From Streptomyces atroolivaceus (GTDB lineage: Bacteria; Actinomycetota; Actinomycetes; Streptomycetales; Streptomycetaceae), in contig NZ_JNXG01000003.1 in NCBI RefSeq assembly GCF_000717025.1, forward strand, positions 1 to 64,000: DNA of 64,000 nt, given 5' to 3'. Position 1 is the stretch's first letter; each line of letters opens with the position of its first letter. Below are positions 19,414 through 29,040 of the stretch, in pieces. Position numbers and translations under genes: made by a program. Under the pieces are notes generated by a model. The model worked only from the letters and a program-made list of their open reading frames with translations. It was not told the origin of the DNA and searched no databases.

Positions 19414-19675
19414 TCCTCGGCCTCTCCCGGCCTGGGACCGGGCCGCGGCCCAAGGGGTGGTGGCAGGGGCGCCCGCGGCCCGCTGAAGCCGCCGTGCGGC
19501 TCTGCCGGGCTTTGTCCGCCGCAGCGGCTCCGGCAGGCGCGCTGCGTCACGTCGCCCGCCGGGCTCCGGGGCCGGCGAATCCGGCGGCCGGCCGGTGAGG
19601 CCCGGCCGGCAGCCACCGCGTGACCTGTGGGCTCGCGGACCGCGACCCCCTGCCTGGTGTCGTGCCCGTCCCCTG
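19414..19675. other. Intergenic stretch without recognised features
   Basis: These 262 bases between the secA terminator and the end of the convergent Rv3235-family gene contain short GC-rich inverted repeats but no open frame with coding character, RNA gene or repeat that I can support. Confidence 0.5.
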
Positions 19676-20092
19676 TCATCTGACCGCCGGGAGGCGTTCG
19701 CCGCCCAGGTCGATCGCGGCACAGCGCCAGCGGAGATCGGGGCCCTGCTCCAGACGGAAGGCCATGGCGCGGACCTGGTCGCCCGTGGCGATGCTGGCGA
19801 AGGCCTCGACGACGCCGGTGACCGGCTGGGAGCCGCGGCAGGCGCGCACGACCGGGCGCCTGCAGCCGGTGCCGAGCGGCGCGTCAGGGGCGAGTTCGGC
19901 GAGCTGGTCGTACGCCTCGCCGATCGTGTGGCCGAGCATCCAGTGCACCGGGCGCTGGCCGCTGAGGACGGCGAGCAGGCGTTCGGCGAACCACTGGTGC
20001 GGGCGCAGCGGCCTCCGGGGCCGTTGCGGAGGTACGGTGCCCGGCCTGCTGCGGTCGCGTCGTCCGGCCGGCCTCGTCCTGTCCGTGCTCAT
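19676..20092 (-). CDS. Rv3235-family protein
   Basis: A 138-residue protein of the actinobacterial Rv3235 family, which lies near secA in many actinomycetes. The conserved part is residues 35-135, with FAERLLAVLSGQRPVHWMLG, AYDQLAEL and a C-terminal beta stretch (GDQVRAMAFRLEQGPDLRWR...AIDLG). The function is unknown; the fold may be SH3- or NTF2-like, judging only from the pattern of hydrophobic strands. The N-terminal 35 residues are Arg/Pro-rich. The ATG at 20092 was chosen; the frame stays open 45 codons further upstream. The gene is convergent with secA. Confidence 0.78.
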   Translation of the reverse strand: MSTDRTRPAGRRDRSRPGTVPPQRPRRPLRPHQWFAERLLAVLSGQRPVHWMLGHTIGEAYDQLAELAPDAPLGTGCRRPVVRACRGSQPVTGVVEAFASIATGDQVRAMAFRLEQGPDLRWRCAAIDLGGERLPAVR

Positions 20093-20372
20093 GCTGGTAG
20101 CCCCCGTGGCTGCTGTCCGGAGCCCGGAGAGATACCGGGCGGTAACTTCTGCTGGGGATCTTCTACGGGTCCGGCCGGTGGCCCCGCAACCGGCGAAAGG
20201 GGCAGGTCCCGCGCCCGGCGGGACCACCTATCCGGGTGACGGGCCCCACGCCGCAAGGGAGCGGCGGGGGTGACGGGCGTCGCGCGGTGGACGGGAGCGG
20301 CTGGACGGGCAACCCCGAAGGGGGACCTCGCACGTATCCTGAGGACGTCATCGACTACGAAAGCGGTCAGCC

Positions 20373-20879
20373 ATGCGTGTGTACGTCCCCCTGACCCTCT
20401 CCGGCCTCGCCGCGGTGCACAGGGCGGGGGAGGTCGGTCCGGGGCCGCTGACCGCCTATGCCGTGACGCCCGGTCTGCGCGAGTGGTACGTCTCCGACGA
20501 CATCGAGGAGCTGGAGTACGCGGCGCTCAACCGGGCCGCCTCCGCCTCGCTGCGGCTGATCGCGGGCCGGCCGGAGGAGGTCCGGCGCCGGGTCGTCGTC
20601 GCTCTCGACGTGCCGGAAGGTGCGGCGGTCGCCGACCCGGACCATGGTCTGGACGCGTCGTCGTTCGGCGAGGTGAGGATCGCGGACGCGGTGGCGCTGT
20701 CGAAGGCCGCCGCCGTGCACGTGGACGCCGACGACGCCGAGAAGGACGTCGCCGCGGCGGCCGCGGCGCTGGGAGCGGCGGACCTCGGTGACGACGACGC
20801 CCAGTTCACCGTGGACGGCGCGGAGGACCATGAGCTGCTGTGGTTCGGGATCCAGGAGATCCCCGGCCTGATCGCCTGA
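20373..20879 (+). CDS. DUF6912 family protein
   Basis: A 168-residue conserved actinobacterial protein beginning MRVYVPLTLSGLA and containing AYAVTPGLREWYVSDDIEELEY and RRRVVVALDVP. It is acidic and soluble, with no signal peptide. The family has no assigned function. A possible -10 element (TATCCT, 20335-20340) lies 32 bases upstream. It is followed after 91 bases by the HAD phosphatase gene; whether the two share a transcript is unclear because the latter has its own leaderless-type promoter geometry. Confidence 0.82.
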   Translation: MRVYVPLTLSGLAAVHRAGEVGPGPLTAYAVTPGLREWYVSDDIEELEYAALNRAASASLRLIAGRPEEVRRRVVVALDVPEGAAVADPDHGLDASSFGEVRIADAVALSKAAAVHVDADDAEKDVAAAAAALGAADLGDDDAQFTVDGAEDHELLWFGIQEIPGLIA

Positions 20880-20970
20880 TCCTCCGGTACCGGTTCCCCG
20901 GCCCTCTGATCTGCCGGCCCCTGGCTCCCGCGCCCGGGTGGCTGTCGTACCGGGCGAGTATTTTCTATCC

Positions 20971-21642
20971 ATGGCGACATCGGGGAAGCACCGCACACAT
21001 CTGGTCTGGGACTGGAACGGCACACTGCTCGACGACATCCACGCGGTCCTCGGGGCGACGAACGCCGCCTTCGCGGAGGTGGACCTGGCGCCGATCACGC
21101 TGGAGCAGTACCGCGAGACGTACTGCGTACCGATACCCAAGTTCTACGAGCGGCTCATGGGCAGGCTGCCGACGCCTGCCGAGTGGGAACGGATGGACGG
21201 TCTCTTCCACCGCCACTACAGCGAGCAGCGCGTGGCATGCGGGCTGACCGAGGGGGTCGAGGAACTGCTGGTCCGCTGGCAGCTCGGTGGCCGCAGCCAG
21301 TCGCTGTTGAGCATGTACGGCCATGAGCACCTGGTCCCCGTGGTGCGGGGGTACGGCATCGAGCGTCATTTCGTGCGCGTCGACGGCCGTACCGGCCCCT
21401 CCGGCGGCAGCAAGGCGCAGCACATGGAGCGCCACTTCGAGGTGCTCGGGGGCATCGCTCCCGAGTCCGCAGTGGTCATCGGTGACGCGGTGGACGACGC
21501 CGTGGCCGCGGCTCATGTCGGGGCACGTGCCGTGCTCTACACCGGCGGTTCGCACAGCCGCAGCAGCCTGGAGGCGGCCGGCGTGCCCGTGGTGGACACC
21601 CTGGCCGAGGCCGTCGCACTGGCCGAGCTCATGGCGGACTGA
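20971..21642 (+). CDS. HAD-superfamily hydrolase
   Basis: A 223-residue HAD phosphatase. Motif I is WDWNGTLLDD (nucleophile Asp near residue 16; DWNGT in place of the common DxDGT), motif II is in LLSMYGHEH, and motif III/IV is VVIGDAVDDAVAA. A helical cap domain lies between motifs I and II. The substrate is unknown; similar actinobacterial proteins are annotated as phosphoglycolate phosphatase-like without proof. The ATG at 20971 follows TATTTT by 6 bases with no Shine-Dalgarno sequence, suggesting leaderless translation. An upstream in-frame start (20938) lacks support. Confidence 0.85.
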   Translation: MATSGKHRTHLVWDWNGTLLDDIHAVLGATNAAFAEVDLAPITLEQYRETYCVPIPKFYERLMGRLPTPAEWERMDGLFHRHYSEQRVACGLTEGVEELLVRWQLGGRSQSLLSMYGHEHLVPVVRGYGIERHFVRVDGRTGPSGGSKAQHMERHFEVLGGIAPESAVVIGDAVDDAVAAAHVGARAVLYTGGSHSRSSLEAAGVPVVDTLAEAVALAELMAD

Positions 21643-22131
21643 AGGGCCGGGGCGAGACGCCCGGGTGGTACGCCCGGCCGGTCGCCCCGGTCGCCCCGGT
21701 CGCCCCGGTCGCCCCGGTCGCCCCGGGCATCGTGCGGGCGGGTGGCCGACCCGCGCCGCCCATCGGTCACAGGTGTGTGTCCTTACGTGCAGAAACCTCC
21801 TCGCGCGATGTCCAGAGTGTCAAAGTTCGGGGCCTTCTTTTGTACATATGCGGCTCATGACGGTTGTGGGTGCAGGAGGGATAGCCTGGTGCGGTGATCA
21901 GCGCGATACGCCTCGGGGGCAGCGAAGCCCCCGGCCTGAGCCCGGAGTGCCACCGCACCCGGGCGATGCGCGATCTCCGCGTCCCGGGCCTTCTGCCGAA
22001 CATGGCCGATATGGTCCCGGGCATCTCCCCAGGCGGCATAGCGTCGACCAGGACCGGAAACCCCGCGTCGTGGCGGTACGCCGTCTTTTACACCTACGTC
22101 ACGCAACGGCGCGCGACAGGAGCCAGAGGAC
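21643..22131. other. Intergenic stretch between HAD gene and gdh
   Basis: 489 bases hold a 9-bp tandem repeat at 21681-21725 and a candidate leaderless small open frame at 21894. The remainder, 21726-21893, is relatively AT-rich for this genome around 21770-21860 and probably carries promoter sequences; nothing else is recognised. Confidence 0.5.
21681..21725 (+). repeat. Five tandem copies of a 9-bp unit
   Basis: Five perfect head-to-tail copies of GTCGCCCCG follow the HAD stop codon by 39 bases. The array is non-coding in any gene called here and is likely a slippage-prone simple repeat. Confidence 0.9.
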
Positions 22132-22193
22132 ATGCAGACCAAGCTGGACGAAGCCAAGGCCGAGCTGCTCGCACGGGCGGCCCGGGTAGCTGA
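21894..22193 (+). CDS. Candidate small ORF upstream of and overlapping gdh
   Basis: A 99-codon open frame starting at GTG 21894 and ending 62 bases inside the glutamate dehydrogenase gene. A -10-like TAGCCT (21882-21887) ends 6 bases before the GTG, the geometry of a leaderless mRNA. No family is recognised in the product, which is Pro/Arg/Gly-rich with one segment SWRYAVFYTYVTQ. It could be a short protein, a translated leader influencing gdh, or a chance open frame in GC-rich DNA. There is no convincing -35 element. Confidence 0.3.
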   Translation: MISAIRLGGSEAPGLSPECHRTRAMRDLRVPGLLPNMADMVPGISPGGIASTRTGNPASWRYAVFYTYVTQRRATGARGHADQAGRSQGRAARTGGPGS

Positions 22194-25100
22194 CAACAGT
22201 CCGGGCGGTGGTGTCGGTGGCCCGGGAGGTGGCCTCCGGGTACACCTCGCCGAAGGGCCCGGCACCGAAGCAGAGGACGGCGCCGGGGCCGGGGACGAGC
22301 GGCCGGGCCGGAACACGCTGCTCGCCTATCTCCAGCGCTACTACCTGCACACCGCACCGGAGGACGTCACCGACCGCGACCCGGTCGACGTCTTCGGGGC
22401 TGCCTCCTCCCACTACCGTCTCGCCGAGAGCCGCCCGCAGGGCACCGCGAACGTCCGGGTGCACACCCCGACCGTCGAGGAGAACGGCTGGACGAGCAGC
22501 CACTCCGTCGTCGAGGTCGTCACCGACGACATGCCCTTCCTGGTCGACTCGGTCACCAACGAGCTCTCCCGCCAGGGGCGTGGCATCCACCTCGTGATCC
22601 ACCCGCAGGTGGTCGTCCGCCGGGACGTCGCCGGCAAGCTGATCGAGGTCTTCGGCGACGACCCGGCCAGGAGCAACGGGGCGAAGCGGGCCGACGGCCG
22701 CAAGCAGGCCCGCACCGAACTGCCGCACGACGCCCTCGTGGAGTCGTGGATCCACGTCGAGATCGACCGGGAGACGGACCGCTCGGACCTGAAGCAGATC
22801 ACCACCGATCTGCTCCGCGTCCTGTCCGACGTACGGGAGACCGTCGAGGACTGGGACAAGATGCGCGACGCCGCACTGCGGATCGCCGACGGCCTCCCGG
22901 CGGAACCGCTCGACGAGCTGGGCGACGAGGAGGTGGAGGAGGCTCGTGAGCTGCTGCGCTGGCTCGCCGCCGACCACTTCACCTTCCTCGGGTACCGGGA
23001 GTACGAGCTCCGCGACTCCGACGCGCTGACGGCCGTGCCCGGGACCGGTCTCGGCATCCTGCGCTCGGACCCGAAGCACAGCGAGGACGAGGCGCATCCG
23101 GTGAGCCCGTCCTTCGACCGGCTGCCGGCGGACGCCCGGGCCAAGGCCAGGGAGCACAAGCTCCTCGTCCTGACGAAGGCGAACAGCAGGGCGACCGTGC
23201 ACCGCCCCAGCTACCTGGACTACGTCGGGGTGAAGAAGTTCGACGCCGAGGGCAACGTCGTCGGTGAGCGGCGCTTCCTCGGGCTGTTCTCCTCCGCCGC
23301 GTACACCGAGTCGGTGCGCCGTGTGCCCGTGGTGCGCCGCAAGGTCGCCGAGGTACTGGAGGGCGCGGGCTTCACGCCCAACAGCCACGACGGCCGCGAC
23401 CTGCTCCAGATCCTGGAGACCTACCCGCGCGACGAGCTCTTCCAGACGCCCGTCGACCAGCTGCGCTCCATCGTCACCTCCGTGCTGTACCTCCAGGAGC
23501 GCCGCCGGCTGCGGCTCTACCTGCGGCAGGACGAGTACGGGCGCTACTACTCCGCCCTCGTCTACCTGCCGCGTGACCGCTACACCACCGGCGTACGGCT
23601 CCGTCTGATCGACATCCTCAAGGAGGAACTGGGCGGCACCAGCGTCGACTTCACCGCCTGGAACACCGAGTCCATCCTCTCCCGGCTGCACTTCGTCGTC
23701 CGTGTCCCGCCGGGCACCGAGCTGCCGCACCTCACCGACGCGGACGCGGACCGCATCGAGGCCCGCCTCGTCGAGGCCGCCCGGTCCTGGTCCGACGGCT
23801 TCCAGGAGGCGCTCAACGCCGAACTGGGCGAGGAGCGCGCCGCCGAGCTGATGCGCCGTTACGGGCACTCCTTCCCGGAGGGCTACAAGGCCGACCACTC
23901 GCCGCGCGCGGCCGTGGCCGACCTGGTGCACCTGGAGGCGCTGAAGAGCGAGAGGAAGGACTTCGCCCTCAGCCTGTACGAGCCCGTGGGCGCGGGCCCC
24001 GGCGAGCGCCGTTTCAAGATCTACCGGACCGGTGAGCAGGTCTCCCTCTCCGCCGTCCTGCCCGCCCTCCAGCGGCTCGGCGTCGAGGTCGTCGACGAGC
24101 GCCCGTACGAGCTGCGCTGCGCCGACCGTACGCACGCCTGGATCTACGACTTCGGGCTGCGCCTGCCGAAGAGGGGCACCGGCAACGGTGACTACCTCGC
24201 CGACGACGCCCGGGACCGCTTCCAGGAGGCGTTCGCGGCCATCTGGACCGGTGAGGCGGAGAACGACGGCTTCAACTCCCTGGTCCTGGGAGCCGGTCTC
24301 GACTGGCGGCAGGCCATGGTGCTGCGCGCCTACGCGAAGTACCTGCGCCAGGCGGGTTCGACGTTCAGCCAGGACTACATGGAGGACACCCTCCGCAACA
24401 ACGTCCACACCACCCGGCTGCTCGTCTCCCTCTTCGAGGCCCGGATGTCCCCGGCCCGCCAGAAGGCCGGCACCGAGCTGACGGACGGGCTCCTCGAGGA
24501 GCTGGACGGGGCTCTCGACCAGGTCGCCTCGCTGGACGAGGACCGGATCCTGCGGTCCTTCCTCACCGTCATCAAGGCCACGCTGCGGACCAACTACTTC
24601 CAGCTGGCCGACGACCACGAGCCGCACGGCTACGTCTCGATGAAGTTCGACCCGCAGGCCATCCCGGACCTCCCGGCGCCGCGCCCGGCGTACGAGATCT
24701 GGGTCTACTCGCCGCGCGTCGAGGGCGTCCACCTGCGCTTCGGCAAGGTCGCCCGCGGCGGGCTGCGCTGGTCGGACCGGCGGGAGGACTTCCGTACGGA
24801 GATCCTCGGCCTGGTCAAGGCGCAGATGGTCAAGAACACCGTGATCGTGCCGGTGGGAGCCAAGGGCGGGTTCGTCGCCAAGCAGCTGCCGGACCCGGCC
24901 GTGGACCGCGACGCCTGGCTCGCCGAGGGAATCGCCTGCTACCGGATCTTCATCTCGGCGCTGCTCGACATCACGGACAACATGGTGGCGGGCGAGGTCG
25001 TGCATCCCGCCGAGGTCGTCCGTCACGACGAGGACGACACCTACCTCGTCGTCGCCGCCGACAAGGGGACCGCGAGCTTCTCCGACATCGCCAACGACGT

Positions 25101-27165
25101 CGCCGTCGCCTACGGCTTCTGGCTCGGCGACGCCTTCGCCTCCGGCGGCTCGGCGGGCTACGACCACAAGGGCATGGGCATCACCGCCCGCGGCGCCTGG
25201 GAGTCCGTGAAGCGGCACTTCCGCGAGCTGGGCCACGACACACAGACCGAGGACTTCACCGTCGTCGGCGTCGGTGACATGTCCGGTGACGTGTTCGGCA
25301 ACGGGATGCTGCTCTCCGAGCACATCCGGCTGGTCGCGGCCTTCGACCACCGCCACATCTTCATCGACCCCGATCCGGATGCCGCGACCTCGTACGCCGA
25401 GCGGCGCCGGCTGTTCGACCTGCCGCGCAGCTCCTGGGCGGACTACGACAAGGACCTGCTGTCCGCGGGCGGCGGCATCCACCCGCGTTCCGCCAAGTCG
25501 ATCCCGGTCAACGCGCACATCCGCGCGGCGCTCGGCATCGACTCGAAGGTCACCAAGATGACGCCCGCCGAGCTGATGCAGAACATCCTCATGGCGTCGG
25601 TGGACCTCGTGTGGAACGGCGGCATCGGTACGTACATCAAGTCGACGGCCGAATCGAACGCCGACGTCGGTGACAAGGCCAACGACGCGATCCGGGTCAA
25701 CGGCGCGGATCTGCGGGCCCGCGTCGTCGGCGAGGGCGGCAACCTCGGCGCCACCCAGCTCGGCCGGATCGAGTTCGCCCGGGCCGGCGGCCGGATCAAC
25801 ACCGACGCGATCGACAACAGCGCCGGCGTGGACACCTCCGACCACGAGGTGAACATCAAGATCCTGCTCAACGGTCTGGTCCGGGACGGCGACATGACCG
25901 TGAAGCAGCGCAACAAGGTGCTCGCGGAGATGACCGACGAGGTCGGCCAGCTCGTGCTGCGCAACAACTACGCGCAGAACACCGCGCTCGCCAACGCCTG
26001 CGCCCAGGCGCCGTCGCTCCTCCACGCCCACCAGCGCTTCATGCGCAGGCTCGGCCGCGAGGGACACCTGGACCGGGCGCTGGAGTTCCTGCCGAACGAC
26101 CGGCAGATCCGTGACCTGCTGAACCACGGCAAGGGCCTCAGCCAGCCGGAACTGGCCGTACTGCTCGCCTACACCAAGATCACGGCGGCCGAGGAACTGA
26201 TCTCCACCACGCTTCCGGACGACGCGCATCTCCAGAAGCTGGTGCACGCCTACTTCCCGAAGCAGCTGAGCGAGCGGTTCCCGGACGCGGTCGACGGGCA
26301 CGCCCTGCGGCGCGAGATCATCACGACGGTGCTGGTCAACGACACGGTGAACAGCGGCGGCTCGACGTTCCTGCACCGGCTGCGCGAAGAGACGGGGGCA
26401 TCGCTGGAGGAGATCGTGCGGGCCCAGTTCGCGGCCCGCGAGATCTTCGGCCTCTCGGCCGTGTGGGACGCCGTGGAGGCCCTCGACAACACGGTGGCCG
26501 CCGACGTGCAGACCAGGATCCGGCTGCACTCGCGCCGGCTCGTGGAGCGCGGTTCCCGCTGGCTTCTCGGCAACCGGCCGCAGCCGGTCGGTATCGCGGA
26601 GACCATCGAGTTCTTCCGGGACGGCGTCGAACGCGTCTGGGACGACCTGCCCAAGCTGCTCAGGGGCGCCGACATCGAGTGGTACCGGTCGATCGTCGAC
26701 GAGCTCACCTCGACGGGCGTACCCGAGGAGCTGGCGGGGCGGGTGGCGGGCTTCTCGTCGGCCTTCCCGGCGCTGGACATCGTCGCGATCGCGGACCGTA
26801 CGGGCAAGGACCCGCTGGCCGTCGCGGAGGTGTACTACGACCTCGCCGACCGGCTGGGCATCACCCAGCTGATGGACCGGATCATCGAGCTGCCGCGGGG
26901 CGACCGCTGGCAGTCCATGGCCCGTGCCTCCATCCGCGAGGACCTGTACGCCGCACACGCGGCACTCACGTCGGACGTGCTGTCCGTCGGTGACGGCACG
27001 TCGTCGCCGGAGCAGCGGTTCAAGGCCTGGGAGGAGAAGAACGCGGCGATCCTGGCGCGTTCGCGCGCCACCCTGGAGGAGATCCGCAGTTCGGAGTCGT
27101 TCGACCTGGCGAACCTGTCGGTGGCCATGCGGACCATGCGCACTCTGCTGCGTACGCACGCCTGA
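22132..27165 (+). CDS. gdhB: NAD-specific glutamate dehydrogenase, large 180-kDa type
   Basis: A 1677-residue enzyme of the large (GDH-180) class, which converts glutamate to 2-oxoglutarate and ammonium using NAD, mainly for glutamate catabolism. The N-terminal ~700 residues hold ACT-like regulatory modules. The catalytic core lies roughly at residues 800-1250, with KVARGGLRWSDRREDFRTE, PVGAKGGF (catalytic Lys region), GVGDMSGDVFGNGMLLS (nucleotide-binding) and ARVVGEGGNLGATQLGR. A helical C-terminal domain follows. Length is normal for the class first described in Streptomyces clavuligerus. The start ATG has AGGAGCCAGAGG just upstream. The frame is intact throughout. Confidence 0.95.
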   Translation: MQTKLDEAKAELLARAARVADNSPGGGVGGPGGGLRVHLAEGPGTEAEDGAGAGDERPGRNTLLAYLQRYYLHTAPEDVTDRDPVDVFGAASSHYRLAESRPQGTANVRVHTPTVEENGWTSSHSVVEVVTDDMPFLVDSVTNELSRQGRGIHLVIHPQVVVRRDVAGKLIEVFGDDPARSNGAKRADGRKQARTELPHDALVESWIHVEIDRETDRSDLKQITTDLLRVLSDVRETVEDWDKMRDAALRIADGLPAEPLDELGDEEVEEARELLRWLAADHFTFLGYREYELRDSDALTAVPGTGLGILRSDPKHSEDEAHPVSPSFDRLPADARAKAREHKLLVLTKANSRATVHRPSYLDYVGVKKFDAEGNVVGERRFLGLFSSAAYTESVRRVPVVRRKVAEVLEGAGFTPNSHDGRDLLQILETYPRDELFQTPVDQLRSIVTSVLYLQERRRLRLYLRQDEYGRYYSALVYLPRDRYTTGVRLRLIDILKEELGGTSVDFTAWNTESILSRLHFVVRVPPGTELPHLTDADADRIEARLVEAARSWSDGFQEALNAELGEERAAELMRRYGHSFPEGYKADHSPRAAVADLVHLEALKSERKDFALSLYEPVGAGPGERRFKIYRTGEQVSLSAVLPALQRLGVEVVDERPYELRCADRTHAWIYDFGLRLPKRGTGNGDYLADDARDRFQEAFAAIWTGEAENDGFNSLVLGAGLDWRQAMVLRAYAKYLRQAGSTFSQDYMEDTLRNNVHTTRLLVSLFEARMSPARQKAGTELTDGLLEELDGALDQVASLDEDRILRSFLTVIKATLRTNYFQLADDHEPHGYVSMKFDPQAIPDLPAPRPAYEIWVYSPRVEGVHLRFGKVARGGLRWSDRREDFRTEILGLVKAQMVKNTVIVPVGAKGGFVAKQLPDPAVDRDAWLAEGIACYRIFISALLDITDNMVAGEVVHPAEVVRHDEDDTYLVVAADKGTASFSDIANDVAVAYGFWLGDAFASGGSAGYDHKGMGITARGAWESVKRHFRELGHDTQTEDFTVVGVGDMSGDVFGNGMLLSEHIRLVAAFDHRHIFIDPDPDAATSYAERRRLFDLPRSSWADYDKDLLSAGGGIHPRSAKSIPVNAHIRAALGIDSKVTKMTPAELMQNILMASVDLVWNGGIGTYIKSTAESNADVGDKANDAIRVNGADLRARVVGEGGNLGATQLGRIEFARAGGRINTDAIDNSAGVDTSDHEVNIKILLNGLVRDGDMTVKQRNKVLAEMTDEVGQLVLRNNYAQNTALANACAQAPSLLHAHQRFMRRLGREGHLDRALEFLPNDRQIRDLLNHGKGLSQPELAVLLAYTKITAAEELISTTLPDDAHLQKLVHAYFPKQLSERFPDAVDGHALRREIITTVLVNDTVNSGGSTFLHRLREETGASLEEIVRAQFAAREIFGLSAVWDAVEALDNTVAADVQTRIRLHSRRLVERGSRWLLGNRPQPVGIAETIEFFRDGVERVWDDLPKLLRGADIEWYRSIVDELTSTGVPEELAGRVAGFSSAFPALDIVAIADRTGKDPLAVAEVYYDLADRLGITQLMDRIIELPRGDRWQSMARASIREDLYAAHAALTSDVLSVGDGTSSPEQRFKAWEEKNAAILARSRATLEEIRSSESFDLANLSVAMRTMRTLLRTHA

Positions 27166-27195
27166 CCCGGAGCGGCTGACCGGGCCGCGAGACAT

Positions 27196-27236
27196 CCGTC
27201 CGCCGGGCGGGCCCATCGGGCCTGTCCGGCGGACGG
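27196..27236 (+). terminator. Bidirectional terminator between gdh and ABC exporter genes
   Basis: A perfect 11-bp inverted repeat (27196-27206 with 27226-27236), with further pairing of GGGCCC/GGGCCT inside the loop, lies between the gdh stop (27165) and the convergent exporter ATPase stop (27247). Confidence 0.78.
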
Positions 27237-27246
27237 CGTCACGGCG

Positions 27247-28047
27247 TCATTTCCTGGGCTTCCCGGACTTCGCCGGCCCGGTGAACTCCTCGTACGCGGC
27301 CACGACGTCCTTGGCCGGTCCGTCCATCCTCAGGGTGCCCGCCTCGAGCCAGATCGCCCGGTCGCAGGTCTCGGTGATCGACCTGTTGCTGTGGCTGACC
27401 AGGAACACCGTGCCGGCCTCCTCGCGGAGCTCCATGATCCGGTCCTTGCTGCGCCGCTGGAACTTCGCGTCGCCGGTGGACAGCGCCTCGTCGATCAGGA
27501 GGACGTCATGGCTCTTCGCGGCGGCGATGGAGAAACGCAGCCTGGCCCCCATGCCGGAGGAGTAGGTGCGCATCGGCAGGGTGATGAAGTCGCCCTTCTC
27601 GTTGATGCCGGAGAAGTCGACGATGCCCTGGTAGCGCTCCCGGATCTGTTCGCGCGTCATGCCCATGGCCAGTCCGCCGAGCACGACGTTGCGCTCTCCG
27701 GTCAGATCGCTCATCAGGGCGGCGTTCACGCCCAGCAGCGAGGGCTGGCCCTGGGTGTGGACCCGGCCCTTCGACGGGGGCAGCAGTCCGGCGATCGCCT
27801 TGAGGAGCGTCGACTTCCCGGACCCGTTGGAGCCGATCAGGCCGATGGCCTCGCCCTTGTACGCGGCGAAACTGACGCCCTTCACCGCGTGTACCTGGCG
27901 CGCGCCCCTCGGCTGCCGGCGCGACACGATGCGGTTCAGGGCGGAGGTCGCGCTGCCCTTCCCGGTGCGGGCGCCGTTCACCGTGTAGGTGATGTGGACG
28001 TCGTCGACGACGACGGTGGGCACACGCGTATCGAGGGTGTCAGCCAC
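27247..28047 (-). CDS. tagH: ABC exporter ATP-binding protein, TagH-like
   Basis: A 266-residue ATPase of the polysaccharide/teichoic-acid export family. Walker A is IGSNGSGKSTLLKAIAG (about residue 75), signature YSSGMGARLRFS, Walker B DVLLIDEALSTGD and H-loop VSHSN. The signature YSSGM instead of LSGGQ is typical of TagH/Wzt/RfbE-type ATPases. It would power export of an undecaprenyl-linked wall polymer through the permease encoded just upstream, with which it overlaps by 8 bases. There is no C-terminal substrate-binding extension as in Wzt. The gene symbol is by family only. Confidence 0.9.
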   Translation of the reverse strand: MADTLDTRVPTVVVDDVHITYTVNGARTGKGSATSALNRIVSRRQPRGARQVHAVKGVSFAAYKGEAIGLIGSNGSGKSTLLKAIAGLLPPSKGRVHTQGQPSLLGVNAALMSDLTGERNVVLGGLAMGMTREQIRERYQGIVDFSGINEKGDFITLPMRTYSSGMGARLRFSIAAAKSHDVLLIDEALSTGDAKFQRRSKDRIMELREEAGTVFLVSHSNRSITETCDRAIWLEAGTLRMDGPAKDVVAAYEEFTGPAKSGKPRK

Positions 28048-28981
28048 GTCCGTACCTCTCCTCGGCCTTCCAGAAGTACACGAAACCGCCGATGCCGCAG
28101 ACGAGCGCCCAGGCCGTCGCGATGGCCCACACGTGCGGGGGCAGTTGGGCGCCGGTGAAGCTGTCGATGAGGGCGTAGCGCATCAGGTCGATGTAGACGG
28201 CCGCCGGGTTGCACTCCAGGGCCAGCAGGACGAGGCGCGGGACCCGGTCGGCGGTGAGCAGGGTGTCGAGGCTCCACATGACGCCCGAGGCGTACATCCA
28301 GGTGCGCAGGATGAAGGGGGTCAGCTGGGCGATGTCGGGGGTCTTGGCGGCAAGCCGGGCCATGACCATCGAGATGCCGGTGTTGAACAGGGCCTGCAGG
28401 GTGAGCGCGGGGATCGCGAGCAGCCAGGAGGGCCGCGGGTACTGGCCGAACACGAGGAGGATCAGGAACAGCGCGCCCAGGGAGAACAGCAGCTGCTGGA
28501 GCTGCTGGATGGCCAGGGCGATCGGCAGGGAAGCGCGGGGGAAGTGCAGGGCCCGGACGAGTCCGGTGTTGCCGCTGATCGCACGGGTGCCGGCCGTGAT
28601 CGAGCTGGCGGTGAAGGTCCAGATGAAGACGCCGGTGACGAGGAAGGGCACGTAGTCGGGGACTCCGTGCTTGGTGTTCATCAGGACGCCGAAGATGAAG
28701 TAGTAGACCGTCGCGTTGAGCAGCGGGGTCATGATCTGCCAGATCTGGCCGAGCTTCGCCTGGCTGTACTGCGCGGTCAGCTTCGCCGTGGCGAAGGCGG
28801 TGATGAAGTGCCTGCGCCCCCAGAGCTGCCGGATGTACGCACCGAGCGTCGGCCGGGCCCCGCTCACGGTCAGCCCGTGCCGGGCCGCGAGCGCGGCCAG
28901 CTCGCCGGGTGCGTACACGGGGAGGAGGTCGGGAGATGCGGTGTCCACCGGGGCCGGCGGGGCTGCTGTCTGGCTCACCAC
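28040..28981 (-). CDS. tagG: ABC exporter permease, TagG-like
   Basis: A 313-residue ABC-2 type permease with about six membrane helices between residues 80 and 300 and a conserved cytoplasmic N-terminal amphipathic part (YIRQLWGRRHFITAFATAKL...AQYSQAKLGQIWQIMTPLLN), the hallmark of TagG/KpsM/RfbA exporters. It pairs with the overlapping tagH-like ATPase. The likely substrate is the polymer made by the TagF-like enzymes encoded to the right. It is transcribed divergently from the tetR-like gene, with repeated operator-like sequences in between. Confidence 0.9.
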   Translation of the reverse strand: MVSQTAAPPAPVDTASPDLLPVYAPGELAALAARHGLTVSGARPTLGAYIRQLWGRRHFITAFATAKLTAQYSQAKLGQIWQIMTPLLNATVYYFIFGVLMNTKHGVPDYVPFLVTGVFIWTFTASSITAGTRAISGNTGLVRALHFPRASLPIALAIQQLQQLLFSLGALFLILLVFGQYPRPSWLLAIPALTLQALFNTGISMVMARLAAKTPDIAQLTPFILRTWMYASGVMWSLDTLLTADRVPRLVLLALECNPAAVYIDLMRYALIDSFTGAQLPPHVWAIATAWALVCGIGGFVYFWKAEERYGRG

Positions 28982-29040
28982 GATCGCTTTCGAGGGAGGG
29001 GCGGGGAATCGGGGCGATCGATGCGGCGCGATGGGACGGC

